A DNA stretch of 64,000 nt, taken from Xanthomonas indica. GTDB taxonomy: Bacteria; Pseudomonadota; Gammaproteobacteria; Xanthomonadales; Xanthomonadaceae. The translations under genes were made by a program, and so were the position numbers. Below are positions 1 through 13,391 of this stretch, in pieces. The stretch spans positions 1,410,501 through 1,474,500 of the forward strand of contig NZ_CP131914.1 of assembly GCF_040529045.1 (NCBI RefSeq), written 5' to 3'. Position 1 is the first letter of the stretch. Each line of letters opens with the position of its first letter. A model generated the notes under the pieces. That model did not search any database and was not told where the DNA came from. It was given only the letters and a program-made list of their open reading frames with translations.

Positions 1-1228
1 CATGGCCGACCTCGATGCCGCGCGCCAGGCGGATCTCGCCGCCGTCGTGGGCGCGTTCGCCTTCGACCACGTTGCGCAGGTCGGCGACGGCGTCCGGTTC
101 CGGCAGGTCGCGGCCCCAGTTGACCCCGGCCAGGTGGAAGCCGGACTCGTTGGCGCCGACCACGAAGTCGGCCAGCGCCGCCACGTCGCGGTCGGCGACC
201 ACGCGGATCGGCTGGCGCGGGCTCAGCGGGCCGAGGAAGCCCGGTTCGCTGCCCAGGTGCGCGCGGATCTCGGCCTCGTTGGCCATGCGGTAACCGGCCA
301 GGCCGGCGACCTTGCCCAGCTTGATCTCGTTGATCGTGTGATCGCCGCGCACCAGCGCCAGCACGAAGGTCTCGCCGGCCATCACCGCCACCGACTTGAC
401 CGTGCGCTGCAGCGGGATGCCGAGCAGCTCGGCTACCGCCTCGCAGGTCTTCTGGGTGGGCGTGGCGACCTTGCGCAGGTCCTCGCCTGCCGCCGCGCGC
501 GGCGCCGGCGCTGCGGCGATCGCCGCCTCGACGTTGGCCGCGTAGTCCGAGCCGGTGGAGAACGCCAGCGAATCCTCGCCGGAGGCGGCCAGCACGTGGA
601 ATTCCTGCGAGGCGTCGCCGCCGATGTCGCCCGAATCGGCCTGCACCGCGCGGAACTGCAGGCCCAGGCGGGTGAAGATGCGGGTGTAGGCCGCCTTCAT
701 GTTCTCGTATTCGCGTGCCAGGTCCTCGTCGCTGAGGTGGAACGAATAGGCGTCCTTCATCAGGAACTCGCGCGCACGCATCACCCCGAAGCGCGGGCGG
801 ATCTCGTCGCGGAACTTGGTCTGGATCTGGTAGAAGTTGACCGGCAGCTGCTTGTAGCTGCTCAGCTCCTGCCGCGCGAAATCGGCGGCGGCCTCTTCGG
901 CGGTTGGGCTGTAGCAGTAGTCCTGTTCCTTGCGGTCCTGCATGCGCAGCATCAGCCCGCCGAACTTGCTCCAGCGTCCGGTGGCATCCCACAGCTCGCG
1001 CGGCTGGATGGTCGGGAACAGCACTTCCACCGCGCCGGCGCGGTTCATTTCCTCGCGCACCACGGTTTCCACCTTGCGCAGCACGCGCAGGCCCAGCGGC
1101 GACCAGGTGTACAGGCCGGAGGCGAGCTTGCGGATCATGCCCGCGCGCAGCATCAGCTGGTGGCTGACCAGTTCGGCGTCGGCCGGGGTTTCCTTGGTGG
1201 TGTGCAGGTGGAACTGGGAAAGGCGCAT
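1..1228 (-). CDS. proS: Prolyl-tRNA synthetase, partial (C-terminus beyond window)
   Basis: Charges tRNA-Pro with proline in the cytoplasm. The first 409 codons are visible from an ATG at 1228; the gene runs off the left edge, and bacterial-type ProS is usually about 565-570 residues. The N-terminus [20 protein letters not shown], the class II stretch around residues 95-150 ([19 protein letters not shown]), and the later YbaK-like editing insertion with [11 protein letters not shown] and HVLASSGED nearby identify the bacterial ProS type. The last visible residues ([10 protein letters not shown]) belong to the conserved segment after the editing domain. The frame is open throughout. It lies 100 bp downstream of a same-strand DUF4124 gene and may be co-transcribed with it. 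Confidence 0.95.
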   Translation of the reverse strand, partial: MRLSQFHLHTTKETPADAELVSHQLMLRAGMIRKLASGLYTWSPLGLRVLRKVETVVREEMNRAGAVEVLFPTIQPRELWDATGRWSKFGGLMLRMQDRKEQDYCYSPTAEEAAADFARQELSSYKQLPVNFYQIQTKFRDEIRPRFGVMRAREFLMKDAYSFHLSDEDLAREYENMKAAYTRIFTRLGLQFRAVQADSGDIGGDASQEFHVLAASGEDSLAFSTGSDYAANVEAAIAAAPAPRAAAGEDLRKVATPTQKTCEAVAELLGIPLQRTVKSVAVMAGETFVLALVRGDHTINEIKLGKVAGLAGYRMANEAEIRAHLGSEPGFLGPLSPRQPIRVVADRDVAALADFVVGANESGFHLAGVNWGRDLPEPDAVADLRNVVEGERAHDGGEIRLARGIEVGH

Positions 1229-1328
1229 CGAGGGGCTTCGCAGACGGCGGGTCGCCCATTTTGCCAGTCATTGCCGGCGCTGCGGGCATCGCCCGCGGCC
1301 GGCCCGGCGCGTTCGGGGTGCGTGCGGG

Positions 1329-1721
1329 TTACCTGGCGGGTGCGGCCGCCGGGGTGCAGTAGGCCTTGATCGCGGCCTCGGCCAGGGCCTTCTGCGAGGC
1401 GCGCTGGGATTCGTCCAGTTCCCCGTCCGGCTTGCCGTCGCCATCGCTGTCGGTGGTGATCTTGCCGGGCTTGTTGAGGATGTCCAGGTTCTTGCGCGCG
1501 GTCAGGCACTGGCCGTTCTCGGCCGGGGCCGCCGCGGGCGTCTCGGCCGGGGCGTCGCCGCGGGTGTCGACCTTGCGGACCTGGTACTTGCCGCCGGCGG
1601 GCGGGGTCTCGGCATAGTGGGTGACGCCCTGCGCGTCCTTCCATTGGTACAGGGTGGTGGCGCCGAGCATGCCGCTGACGGCGAGCAGGGGCAGGCAGCA
1701 AAGCCGGGGCAGGACGCGCAT
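1329..1721 (-). CDS. DUF4124-family periplasmic protein
   Basis: Small exported protein of 130 residues with unknown biochemical role. An N-terminal signal peptide (MRVLPRLCCLPLLAVSGMLG) is followed by the DUF4124 signature LYQWKDAQGVTHYAETPP (residues about 23-40), then an acidic stretch with TDSDGDGKPDGE that resembles a calcium-type loop. The ATG at 1721 was chosen because it begins the signal peptide; a longer in-frame start at 1808 would overlap divergent pssA and add an unlikely basic leader. It lies upstream of proS on the same strand and is divergent from pssA (77-bp gap). The family assignment is firm; no function can be inferred. Confidence 0.85.
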   Translation of the reverse strand: MRVLPRLCCLPLLAVSGMLGATTLYQWKDAQGVTHYAETPPAGGKYQVRKVDTRGDAPAETPAAAPAENGQCLTARKNLDILNKPGKITTDSDGDGKPDGELDESQRASQKALAEAAIKAYCTPAAAPAR

Positions 1722-1798
1722 CTCGGTCTCCAGGGCGCGGCGGGAGCGCCGATTGCAGCACCCGCCGACGGGCCTGGCAAGTCGATTAGACTGACGGG

Positions 1799-2575
1799 AT
1801 GGACCCATCCCGACCGCCCCCCCGTTCGCGCACCATCTACCTGCTGCCGAACCTGTTCACCACCGCCGGCCTGTTCTCCGGTTTCTACGCCATCATCGCC
1901 GCCGCCAACGGCCAGTTCGTGCACGCCAGCGTGGCGGTGTTCGTGGCCGCGGTGATGGACGGGCTGGACGGGCGCGTGGCGCGGCTGACCGGCACCAGCA
2001 GCGAATTCGGCGTGCAGTACGACTCGCTGGCCGACCTGGTCAGCTTCGGCATGGCGCCGGCGCTGGTGATGTACCACTGGTCGCTGTCGGCGCTGAAGTT
2101 CGACGGCAGCATGCTGGGCCGGGTCGGCTGGTCGGCGGCGTTCCTGTACGCGGCCTGCGCCGCGCTACGCCTGGCCCGCTTCAATACCCAGGTCGGCACG
2201 GTCGACAAGCGCTGGTTCGTGGGCCTGGCCAGCCCGGCCGCGGCCGGGCTGATGATGGCCTTCGTCTGGTCCTTCGCCGATGGCTCGCTGGGCTGGGACG
2301 GCGAACAGCTGCGCTACGTGGCCCTGGGCCTGACCGTGACCGCGGCGCTGCTGATGGTCAGCCGCATCCGCTTCTGGAGCTTCAAGGGCAGCGGCGAGAA
2401 GGGCCCGCGTACCGACCGGGTGCCGTTCCTGATGCTGGTGCTGGCGCCGATCGTGCTGGCGGTGCTGGTCATCGACCTGGCGCGGGCGCTGCTGGCGATC
2501 GGCGTGCTGTACGCGCTGTCCGGGCCGTGCCTGTGGCTGTGGCGGCGCTGGCGAAGGGTGCCGGACACGGCATGA
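1799..2575 (+). CDS. pssA: CDP-diacylglycerol-serine O-phosphatidyltransferase
   Basis: Makes phosphatidylserine from CDP-diacylglycerol and serine at the inner membrane, the first step towards phosphatidylethanolamine. The protein has 258 residues with several hydrophobic segments. The CDP-alcohol phosphotransferase motif DGx2ARx8Gx3Dx3D is intact around residues 45-75 (DGRVAR, then G, D and D in SSEFGVQYDSLAD). This is the membrane PssA type, not the E. coli phospholipase-D-like enzyme. The ATG is followed by MDPSRPPPRSRTIYLLPNLF. The stop codon overlaps the next start (ATGA at 2572), which indicates translational coupling with holD and rimI. Confidence 0.95.
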   Translation: MDPSRPPPRSRTIYLLPNLFTTAGLFSGFYAIIAAANGQFVHASVAVFVAAVMDGLDGRVARLTGTSSEFGVQYDSLADLVSFGMAPALVMYHWSLSALKFDGSMLGRVGWSAAFLYAACAALRLARFNTQVGTVDKRWFVGLASPAAAGLMMAFVWSFADGSLGWDGEQLRYVALGLTVTAALLMVSRIRFWSFKGSGEKGPRTDRVPFLMLVLAPIVLAVLVIDLARALLAIGVLYALSGPCLWLWRRWRRVPDTA

Positions 2576-3066
2576 GCGAGCACGCGTCCGGACATGCGCC
2601 GTTGTGGTCGGCCGAGCAGGTCGGCTGGCTGCAGGCGCTCGGCCACACCGTCTACGTGGACGCCGCGGCCGTGGTCGAGCCCGAGCCCGCCGCGTCGCCG
2701 GCGATCGAGCCGGCGGCGCCGGTGCAGCGCGCGCCATCGGCATCGGCGCCGCCACGTGGCGGCCACGCCGCCGACATGCCGGCCGGCGACGCACCGGAGC
2801 GGCGGCGGGCATCCGCGCCACCGGCGCCGACGGTGCAGCCGGACGCGGTGCGAGCGGCGCCCGCGGCAGGGGCGCGCCGGGTCGGGCTGCGCCTGCCCGA
2901 CCGCCTGCAGATCGCCCTGCTGCGCGCCTCCGGCCTCAATCCCAACGATCCGGCCACGCAGGCGCTGATGGCGACCTGGCCGCTGGACGAACTGCGTGGC
3001 AATGCCGCGGCCAAGCGCGCGCTGTGGCCGCAGCTGCGCGCGCTGCGCAAGCGGGTGCCGCGATGA
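2572..3066 (+). CDS. holD: Diverged DNA polymerase III psi subunit (HolD-like)
   Basis: Likely the psi subunit that links the chi subunit to the clamp loader of the replicative polymerase. The protein has 164 residues. Its C-terminus LDELRGNAAAKRALWPQL matches in spacing the E. coli HolD end as I recall it (LTDLRANPTARAALWQQI). The N-terminus SAEQVGWLQALGHTVY resembles the E. coli N-terminal segment with W, LQ, LG and T in register. LLRASGLNPNDPA (about residue 125) is similar to the E. coli LRALTVSPDQ region. Between the ends lies a long Ala/Pro-rich linker that hides the homology. Position supports it: holD lies directly upstream of rimI in E. coli, and the same order is seen here, with ATGA overlaps at both ends. 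The chi gene holC is 6 kb away. The call rests on remembered sequence and needs a profile search. Confidence 0.7.
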   Translation: MSEHASGHAPLWSAEQVGWLQALGHTVYVDAAAVVEPEPAASPAIEPAAPVQRAPSASAPPRGGHAADMPAGDAPERRRASAPPAPTVQPDAVRAAPAAGARRVGLRLPDRLQIALLRASGLNPNDPATQALMATWPLDELRGNAAAKRALWPQLRALRKRVPR

Positions 3067-3551
3067 GCGCGCTCGGCTCGGCACCGGCGCCGACGGCCAC
3101 GCTGCGTGCCTTGCGCGAGGCCGATCTGGACGCGGTGATGGAGATCGAGCGCCGCGCCTATCCGTTCCCCTGGACCCGCGGCATCTTCCGCGACTGCCTG
3201 CAGGCCGGCTATCCGGGCTGGGTGCTGGTGGAGGAGGGCACGATCGTCGGCTACGGGGTGATCAGCGTCGCCGCCGACGAGGCGCACATCCTCAACGTCT
3301 GCGTGGCGCCGGAGCGGCAGTCGCGCGGCTACGGCCGACTGCTGCTGCGCGCGCTGATCAAGTACGGCGTCGACCTCGGTGCGCGCCGGGTGTTCCTGGA
3401 AGTGCGCCCGTCCAATCCCAACGCGATCGCCCTGTACCACAGCGAAGGCTTCAACGAGATCGGCCGGCGCCCGCGCTACTACCCGGCCGCGAACGGTCGC
3501 GAGGACGCGCTGGTGATGGCGATCGAGCTGTTCTTCGATGGCATGTCCTGA
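3063..3551 (+). CDS. rimI: Ribosomal protein S18-alanine N-acetyltransferase (GNAT)
   Basis: GNAT acetyltransferase of 162 residues that acetylates the N-terminal alanine of ribosomal protein S18. Visible family features: LREADLDAVMEIERRAYPFP at the N-terminus; the acetyl-CoA binding motif QSRGYGRLLL (about residues 80-90, Q/R-x-x-G-x-G); LEVRPSNPNAIALYHSEGF, diagnostic of RimI; and YYPAANGREDALVMAIEL near the C-terminus. The start ATG overlaps the holD stop (ATGA). It is the last gene of the pssA-holD-rimI operon and is followed by about 630 bp without a recognisable gene. Confidence 0.93.
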   Translation: MSALGSAPAPTATLRALREADLDAVMEIERRAYPFPWTRGIFRDCLQAGYPGWVLVEEGTIVGYGVISVAADEAHILNVCVAPERQSRGYGRLLLRALIKYGVDLGARRVFLEVRPSNPNAIALYHSEGFNEIGRRPRYYPAANGREDALVMAIELFFDGMS

Positions 3552-4181
3552 GATCCCTGCGCGTCCGCCGCGGGCGACGTAGGGTCCTTCGTGCGCTGCT
3601 GTCGCTTGTGTGCGGACAGCGTCGGCGCACGCGGCCGATGAGGGGATGGTGGATGGTGCTGGCCTGTGCCCGGGCGGCGCAACGGCACTGCGCCGCGCGC
3701 CACACCACATGAGCTGAGCGATCCCGCTGCAGGCGGTCGGCGGTGGTGCCGGCAGCGTGTTCGCTGCGGTGATCGGGCCTGCGTGCCGCGCGCCGCTGGG
3801 CAAGGCCCGGCGCGCGCCCAATCGCCTTGGCGGCTTTTTCCGGTGTTTTTGCGCGGTTGCAGGCGAACCGCGCAATGTCGCTCACTGTCGGTGGGACAGC
3901 GTTGTTGTCCCGCAGCGATGGCGTCGCGGCGCACTGTCGCGCGCGGTCGATTCGTTCGATGCGGCTCACATATCGTGCGGTTGGATCGTGCGTTTCTCCA
4001 TCGTCTCTTTACACGGGCTACGCGCTCCCTACAGTGCGCGCCTCTTCGGCGCCTGCCTCCCACGAAGGCATGACCCGCAGTGTCCGAGGGGACAGCGATC
4101 GCGCAGGCGTCGCCGTGCATGCCGCTTTGGCGGAGCGCGCGCGCCTGCGTCCAAACCACGCATGCTCACGAGGTTTCCAGG
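3552..4181. other. Intergenic region, no supported gene
   Basis: About 630 bp between rimI and the pectate lyase gene. Several open frames occur on both strands, but none has a family signature or a good ribosome binding site. The right half (about 3940-4030) is slightly AT-richer and is the likely place for the pectate lyase promoter. No convincing plant-inducible-promoter box or Clp site was found. Confidence 0.6.
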
Positions 4182-5336
4182 ATGACCACGCAGTCCCGCA
4201 TCGCTCCATCGCCGCGCTCGCCGCTGCGCACGTTCGGCCTGGCCCTGTGCCTGGCCGGCATCGCTGGCGCCGCCCAGGCCGACGCCAGCCTGGAGGTCGC
4301 CAGCACCGGCTGGGCCACGCAGAACGGCGGCACCAAGGGCGGTTCCAAGGCCGCCGCGGCCGACGTCTACAGCGTCAGCACGGCGGCGCAGCTGAAGGCT
4401 GCGCTGAAGGCCAGCGCCGGCAGCAATGGCCGCATCATCAAGGTCAACGGCATCATCGACATCAGCGAAGGCACGCCGTACAGCACCACCGCGGACATGA
4501 AGAGCCGCGCACGCCTGGACATCCCGACCAAGACCACGCTGATCGGCGTGGGCAGCAACGCCGAGATCCGCGAGGGCTACTTCTACGTCAAGGCCAACGA
4601 CGTGATCGTGCGCAACCTGACCATCGAGAACCCGTGGGATCCGCAGCCGGTGTGGGATCCGGACGACGGCAGCGCCGGCAACTGGAATTCCGAATACGAC
4701 GGCATGACCATCGAGGGCGCCAGCAACGTGTGGGTAGACCATGTGACCTTCACCGACGGCCGCCGCACCGACGACCAGAACGGCACCGCCAACGGCCGGC
4801 CCAAGCAGCACCACGACGGCGCGCTGGACATCAAGAAGGGCGCCAACTACGTCACCGTGTCCTACTCGGCGTTCAAGTCGCACGAGAAGAACAACCTGAT
4901 CGGCTCCAGCGACAGCGCCTCCAGCACCGACAGCGGCAAGCTCAAGGTGACCATCCACAACACCCTGTTCGAGAACATCTCCGCGCGCGCGCCGCGTGTG
5001 CGCTTCGGCCAGGTGCACCTGTACAACAACTACCACGTGGGCAGCACCAGCCACGCGGTGTATCCGTTCTCCTACGCGCACGGCGTCGGAAAGGAGTCGA
5101 AGATCTTCTCCGAGAACAACGTCTTCGACATCAGTGGTGTGAGCAGCTGCGACAAGATCGCGGCCGACTACGGCGGCAGCGTCTACCGCGATTTCGGCTC
5201 GTTGCTCAACGGCAAGGCGCTGACCTGCTCCTGGAACAACAGCATCGGCTGGACCCCGCCGTACACCTACTCGCTGCTGCCGGCGAACAAGGTGGCCGCC
5301 GACGTCAAGGCCAAGGCCGGCGCCGGCAAGCTCTGA
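4182..5336 (+). CDS. Secreted pectate lyase (PL1 family)
   Basis: Cleaves polygalacturonate of plant cell walls by beta-elimination outside the cell. The protein has 384 residues. A signal peptide is evident ([19 protein letters not shown], about residues 15-35) when the ATG at 4182 is used; an upstream in-frame ATG at 4080 would bury it. PL1 features: WVDHVTF (about residue 185), the [20 protein letters not shown] calcium-site region, and the catalytic-arginine segment RAPRVRFG with R269, P271 and R274 in RxPxxR spacing, followed by [10 protein letters not shown]1 enzymes of xanthomonads are typical type II secretion substrates, and the xps operon lies 25 kb downstream. It is a single-gene unit followed by a perfect palindromic repeat that may end its transcript. 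Confidence 0.93.
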   Translation: MTTQSRIAPSPRSPLRTFGLALCLAGIAGAAQADASLEVASTGWATQNGGTKGGSKAAAADVYSVSTAAQLKAALKASAGSNGRIIKVNGIIDISEGTPYSTTADMKSRARLDIPTKTTLIGVGSNAEIREGYFYVKANDVIVRNLTIENPWDPQPVWDPDDGSAGNWNSEYDGMTIEGASNVWVDHVTFTDGRRTDDQNGTANGRPKQHHDGALDIKKGANYVTVSYSAFKSHEKNNLIGSSDSASSTDSGKLKVTIHNTLFENISARAPRVRFGQVHLYNNYHVGSTSHAVYPFSYAHGVGKESKIFSENNVFDISGVSSCDKIAADYGGSVYRDFGSLLNGKALTCSWNNSIGWTPPYTYSLLPANKVAADVKAKAGAGKL

Positions 5337-5405
5337 AGGATCGCTGCGCCGCCGCCTGGAAGACCGGGCGGCGGTGTGGTGGTGCGGCAATTTCGGCAGC
5401 GCGTC

Positions 5406-5473
5406 GTAGGAGCGGCTTCAGCCGCGACCGGGCGTTCCCATGAAAACCAGGTCGCGGCTGAAGCCGCTCCTAC
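5406..5473. repeat. REP-like palindrome downstream of pectate lyase
   Basis: Two perfect 24-bp inverted arms (5406-5429 and 5450-5473) begin GTAGGAGCGGCTTCAGCCGC and are separated by 20 bp. Each arm contains an internal palindrome, GCGGCTTCAGCCGC. It lies in the convergent gap between the pectate lyase gene and valS. Related arms recur near 20.7, 45.5 and 45.9 kb in this window. Bidirectional terminator activity is plausible but there is no U-tract. Confidence 0.85.
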
Positions 5474-5494
5474 GGTGGCGTGATCGCGCTGCTC

Positions 5495-8551
<3,057 letters not shown>

Positions 8552-8560
8552 GGAAAAGCC

Positions 8561-8660
8561 GGGATTGGGGATTGGTGATTCGGGATGTCTTGCCGTGCGG
8601 TGCCGATGAGGGAGCGGGGCAGGAATTCATCCGAATCCCCAATCCCCAATCCCGAATCCC
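8561..8660. repeat. Heptamer-array palindrome between valS and holC
   Basis: The left arm (8561-8586) is built of GGGATTG-type heptamers and the right arm (8629-8660) of their complement AATCCCC/AATCCCG, around a 42-bp unique loop. The transcript could form a long imperfect hairpin. It is one of at least eight related elements or single arms in the window. Confidence 0.8.
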
Positions 8661-8666
8661 GGCTCC

Positions 8667-9089
8667 TCACATATCGTGCTTGGTGACCGCGTAGCCCTGC
8701 GCCTTGTACTGCTTCCAGCGCTCGCGCAGCGGTTCGCGCGCGGATGGGTCGGCCGGGACCACTTCCAGGACGCGCTCGCAGGCGCCGAGGTAGGGCGCAT
8801 CGCGCAGGTTGATCACCAGCGGGCGCTCCGGCGCGTCGACGCCGGGCGGCACGATCAGCACCTGCGCCTCTTCTTCGTCGGCATCGGCGTCGGCGATCTG
8901 GTGCGGGATGTAGGCGTCGGCATCGAACGCCCACAGCAGTTCGTCCAGCTCCTCGGCCTGGGCCATGTCGCGCGCCAGCACCAGGGTCCATAGGTTGGCG
9001 TCGTTGGCCTTGCGCGCCAGCTCGCACACCAGCCGCAGCGGTTCGTTGAGGAACCGCGGCTTGGCGATCAGATAGAAGTCGGCGCGCAT
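8667..9089 (-). CDS. holC: DNA polymerase III chi subunit
   Basis: Chi subunit of the clamp-loader assembly (140 residues); it binds SSB and, through psi, the gamma/tau complex. The N-terminus MRADFYLIAKPRFLNEPLRL is typical of HolC (xxFYL followed by CELARKA). LWAFDADAYIPHQIA corresponds to the conserved LW-F-PH region, and LVINLRDAPY follows. The start ATG is at 9089. Heptamer palindromes flank it on both sides. Its predicted partner, psi, is proposed at 2572-3066. The usual pepA-holC-valS order is kept. Confidence 0.93.
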   Translation of the reverse strand: MRADFYLIAKPRFLNEPLRLVCELARKANDANLWTLVLARDMAQAEELDELLWAFDADAYIPHQIADADADEEEAQVLIVPPGVDAPERPLVINLRDAPYLGACERVLEVVPADPSAREPLRERWKQYKAQGYAVTKHDM

Positions 9090-9095
9090 CAGAGC

Positions 9096-9216
9096 GGGGA
9101 TTCGTTATTGGGGATTGGGGATTGGCAACCGCGGATCATGGTCGCCTGCTGGGGCAGGGGACACGCGAAGGAAACGCGGAGGCGCTTTTCACGAATCCCC
9201 AATCCCGACTCCCCAA

Positions 9217-9217
<1 letters not shown>
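9096..9217. repeat. Heptamer-array palindrome between pepA and holC
   Basis: The left arm (9096-9125) reads GGGGATTCG, TTATTGGGGATTGGGG and on. The complementary right arm (9192-9217) carries AATCCCC/AATCCCG units and runs up to the pepA stop codon at 9217-9219. It fills almost the whole intergenic gap. Confidence 0.8.
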
Positions 9218-10701
<1,484 letters not shown>

Positions 10702-10807
10702 TGATCAGATTCCGTTGGCAAATCCGTACAATCGCGACTCTTTACCCCCAGTCGGATAGGCTGGGTCCGCCGCGAACGAATCCGAGAGTTTAAATCAACC
10801 CACCCCC

Positions 10808-11893
10808 ATGCCGAAGCTCGATCGATACCTGCTGCGCGATTTCGTCCAGAGCTTCTCGGCCACCCTGATCGTGCTGCTGGTGGTCAGCGTCGGTGGTGTG
10901 CTGGTGGACATCCTGGGCAACATCGCCGATGGCCGCATCCCGGCCAAGTTGTTGTTTTCACAGCTGGGCCTGCAGTTCGTGGTGTACCTGCCGCTGATTC
11001 TGCCGCTGGCGCTGATGCTGGGCCTGCTGCTGGCGCTGGCGCGGCTGTACCGGGATTCGGAAATGGCGGTGATCACCGCCATCGGCGTGGGCCCGCGGCG
11101 CCTGCTGCGGCCGATCCTGATGCTGGTGATCCCGGTGGTGACCCTGGTTGGCATGTGCTCGCTGTGGCTGGGCCCCTGGGCCGACCGCACCTCCGACCGG
11201 CTGATCGACGAGGCCAACCATAGCCTGCTGATGGCCGGGCTGGAGGCCGGGCGCTTCACCCCGCTGTCCGACGGCGGCATCGTCTACATCAGCACCCTGT
11301 CCGGGGACGGCACCAAGCTCAGCAAGGTGTTCATGCAGCGGCAGAAGGACGGCCGCCTGGACGTGGTCACCGCGCAGCGCGGCGCCATGTTCTTCGAGGG
11401 CAAGGCCGACCGCTACCTGCGCCTGGAGGACGGCTACCGGGTCGAGGGGCCGCTGGCCGGCGACGGGCTGGACTACCGGATGATGCGCTTCGTCAGCAAC
11501 GACGTGGCGTTGCCGGACCGTGACGCCGCGCGCAAGGACGACGATCCGGAGCTGCTGCCCACCGCCAAGCTGATTGGCGATCCGCGGCCGCAGGCCAACG
11601 CGCAGTTGCATGCGCGCCTGGCGCCGCCGCTGCTGGCGCTGGCCTTCGCCCTGCTGACCCTGCCGCTGTCGCGCAGCTCGCCGCGACAGCAGCGCTATGG
11701 CCGGATCATGCTGGCGTTCCTGGCCTACCTGGTCGGCACCAACCTGATGTTCCTCGGCACGCAGTGGCTGAGCACCGAGAAGCTGCCGCGCGCGCTCGGC
11801 CTGTGGTGGCTGACCCTGCCGCTGCTGGCGTTGTCGGTGTGGATGTACCTGCGCGATGGCCGGCTGTCGCGGCCGCGGAGGCAGCCGGCATGA
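10808..11893 (+). CDS. lptF: LPS export system permease LptF
   Basis: Inner-membrane permease half of the LptB2FGC transporter that extracts lipopolysaccharide and passes it to the periplasmic bridge. The protein has 361 residues, with three predicted N-terminal membrane helices (including TLIVLLVVSVGGVLVDIL and LILPLALMLGLLLALARLY), a periplasmic beta-jellyroll region (about residues 120-260), and three C-terminal helices. LPLALMLGLLLALARLYRDSEM contains the conserved coupling-helix region of the YjgP/YjgQ family. The start ATG at 10808 gives MPKLDRYLLRDFVQSF. The stop overlaps the lptG start (ATGA). Confidence 0.95.
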   Translation: MPKLDRYLLRDFVQSFSATLIVLLVVSVGGVLVDILGNIADGRIPAKLLFSQLGLQFVVYLPLILPLALMLGLLLALARLYRDSEMAVITAIGVGPRRLLRPILMLVIPVVTLVGMCSLWLGPWADRTSDRLIDEANHSLLMAGLEAGRFTPLSDGGIVYISTLSGDGTKLSKVFMQRQKDGRLDVVTAQRGAMFFEGKADRYLRLEDGYRVEGPLAGDGLDYRMMRFVSNDVALPDRDAARKDDDPELLPTAKLIGDPRPQANAQLHARLAPPLLALAFALLTLPLSRSSPRQQRYGRIMLAFLAYLVGTNLMFLGTQWLSTEKLPRALGLWWLTLPLLALSVWMYLRDGRLSRPRRQPA

Positions 11894-12996
11894 GGCTGCG
11901 TCCGAACCTGCACGATGTGTACGTGGGCCGCGCCGTGCTCGGCACGGTGCTGCTGACCTGGGCGGTGCTGCTGGGCCTGGACGTGATCATGGCCCTGTCC
12001 AACGAGTTTAAGACGATCGGCACTGGCAGCTACAGCCTGGGCCATGCGGCCGCGTTCGTGGCCTACACGGTGCCGCGCCGCGCCTACACCCTGTTCCCCA
12101 CCGGCGCGGTGATCGGCGTGCTGATGGGCCTGGGCCAGCTCGCCGCCACCTCCGAGCTGACCGCGCTGCGCGCGCTGGGCCTGTCGCGGCGCCGGCTGAG
12201 CCTGGCCGCGGCGGCGACCATGGCGGTGCTGACCGTGGCCATGGTGGTCAACGGCGAGACCCTGGCGCCGTGGGCGCAGAACCAGGCCGATGCGATCAAG
12301 GCCAACGCCAAGTACAACGGCGACATGAGCATGGCCCGCTACTCCGGGCTGTGGGCGCGCGAGGGCAACACCTTCCTCAACGCGCAGGCCGGCGAAGAGC
12401 ACCTGGAAGACGACGGCGGCACCTGGCTGGAATTGCGCGACGTGCGCCTGTACACGCTGGACGAGAACGGCCGGCTGGCCTCGCTGACCCATGCCGCCAT
12501 CGCCGAGCACCGGCACAGCGGCTGGACCCTCAAGCAGGCCTACCGCGACACCTTCGCCGAGCGCTCGGTGCAGCGCGAGAAGTTCGACAGCCTGCCGTGG
12601 CAATCGCGGCTGGATGCGGCGGCGCTGGCCTCGGGCCTGGCCAAGCCGCGCAACCTGTCGGCGCGCGACCTGCACACCAGCATCGAGTACCGCCGCCGCA
12701 ACGGCCTGGACGCGCGCGACTACGAGGACCAGTACTGGAGCCGCTGGTTCTATCCGTTGAACGTGCTGGCGCTGTGCTTCGCCGCGATCCCGTTCGCGTT
12801 CGGCGCGCTGCGCAGCGGCGGCATGGGCAAGCGCCTGTTCCTGGGCATCCTGTTCGCCCTGGTGTTCTGGCTGCTGCAGCTGTTCTTCGGACGCATGGCC
12901 GGCGCGCTGAAGTTCGACTACCGCATCGCCTACGCCTTGCCGCCGCTGGTGATGCTCACTGTGTCCTGGTTGCTGTTCCGCAAACGCAGCAGTTAG
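11890..12996 (+). CDS. lptG: LPS export system permease LptG
   Basis: Second permease subunit of the LPS extractor, 368 residues. It has the same six-helix plus periplasmic domain layout as LptF: VGRAVLGTVLLTWAVLLGLD at the N-terminus, GQLAATSELTALRALGLSRR as the cytoplasmic coupling segment (E and ALG conserved), and PLNVLALCFAAIPFAFGALR and RIAYALPPLVMLTVSWLLF in the C-terminal helices. The start was chosen at 11890, where it overlaps the lptF stop; an earlier in-frame start lies inside lptF. Confidence 0.95.
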   Translation: MRLRPNLHDVYVGRAVLGTVLLTWAVLLGLDVIMALSNEFKTIGTGSYSLGHAAAFVAYTVPRRAYTLFPTGAVIGVLMGLGQLAATSELTALRALGLSRRRLSLAAAATMAVLTVAMVVNGETLAPWAQNQADAIKANAKYNGDMSMARYSGLWAREGNTFLNAQAGEEHLEDDGGTWLELRDVRLYTLDENGRLASLTHAAIAEHRHSGWTLKQAYRDTFAERSVQREKFDSLPWQSRLDAAALASGLAKPRNLSARDLHTSIEYRRRNGLDARDYEDQYWSRWFYPLNVLALCFAAIPFAFGALRSGGMGKRLFLGILFALVFWLLQLFFGRMAGALKFDYRIAYALPPLVMLTVSWLLFRKRSS

Positions 12997-12998
12997 TC

Positions 12999-13343
12999 AT
13001 GCGCCGGCGCGGCCTGCTCGGCTTCGGTCTGTGCATGCTGTACGCGGCGCTGGTGGCGTCATGCGTGTGGATGGCGCTTGGCGCCGATGAAAAGGGTCGC
13101 TTCGTATTTTTGCAGTTGCCGTTGACACCGCAGATGCTGGCATTGGAAGCGTTGGGCGTGGACCACGCGCTGCACGGACTGTCCTGGGTTGCCAGCTATC
13201 TGTTGCTGGTACCGCCGTTTCTGTTGCTGCTGTACTTGATGGGATGTGCGCTGCAAGCGCTGGGGCAGTGCACGATCATGCGCCTGGTGCATGCCGTGCG
13301 CGGCTCGGCGGCGAAGCAATCCCGAGGTCGTTTGCAGCCTTGA
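12999..13343 (+). CDS. Small membrane protein, function unknown
   Basis: A predicted 114-residue protein that begins with ATG 2 bp after the lptG stop, so it is likely co-transcribed and coupled. Two hydrophobic segments are visible: GFGLCMLYAALVASCVWMAL (near the N-terminus) and WVASYLLLVPPFLLLLYLMG (about residues 65-85), followed by a basic tail. I do not recognise a family. Codon use is less GC-biased at third positions than in lptG (many tta/ttg/cgt-type codons), which could mean a recent or poorly selected gene. Its position after lptFG suggests, but does not show, a link to envelope biogenesis. Confidence 0.55.
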   Translation: MRRRGLLGFGLCMLYAALVASCVWMALGADEKGRFVFLQLPLTPQMLALEALGVDHALHGLSWVASYLLLVPPFLLLLYLMGCALQALGQCTIMRLVHAVRGSAAKQSRGRLQP

Positions 13344-13391
13344 TCCAATAAGGCAAGAGCGGTTGTGCCGCCGCGCGCCCATGTCCTGCGG

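Noticed and set aside
3759-3783. Possible plant-inducible-promoter box before the pectate lyase gene
   Set aside because: TTCGC is followed after 15 bp by TGCGT, not TTCGN, and there is no matching -10 at the expected distance.
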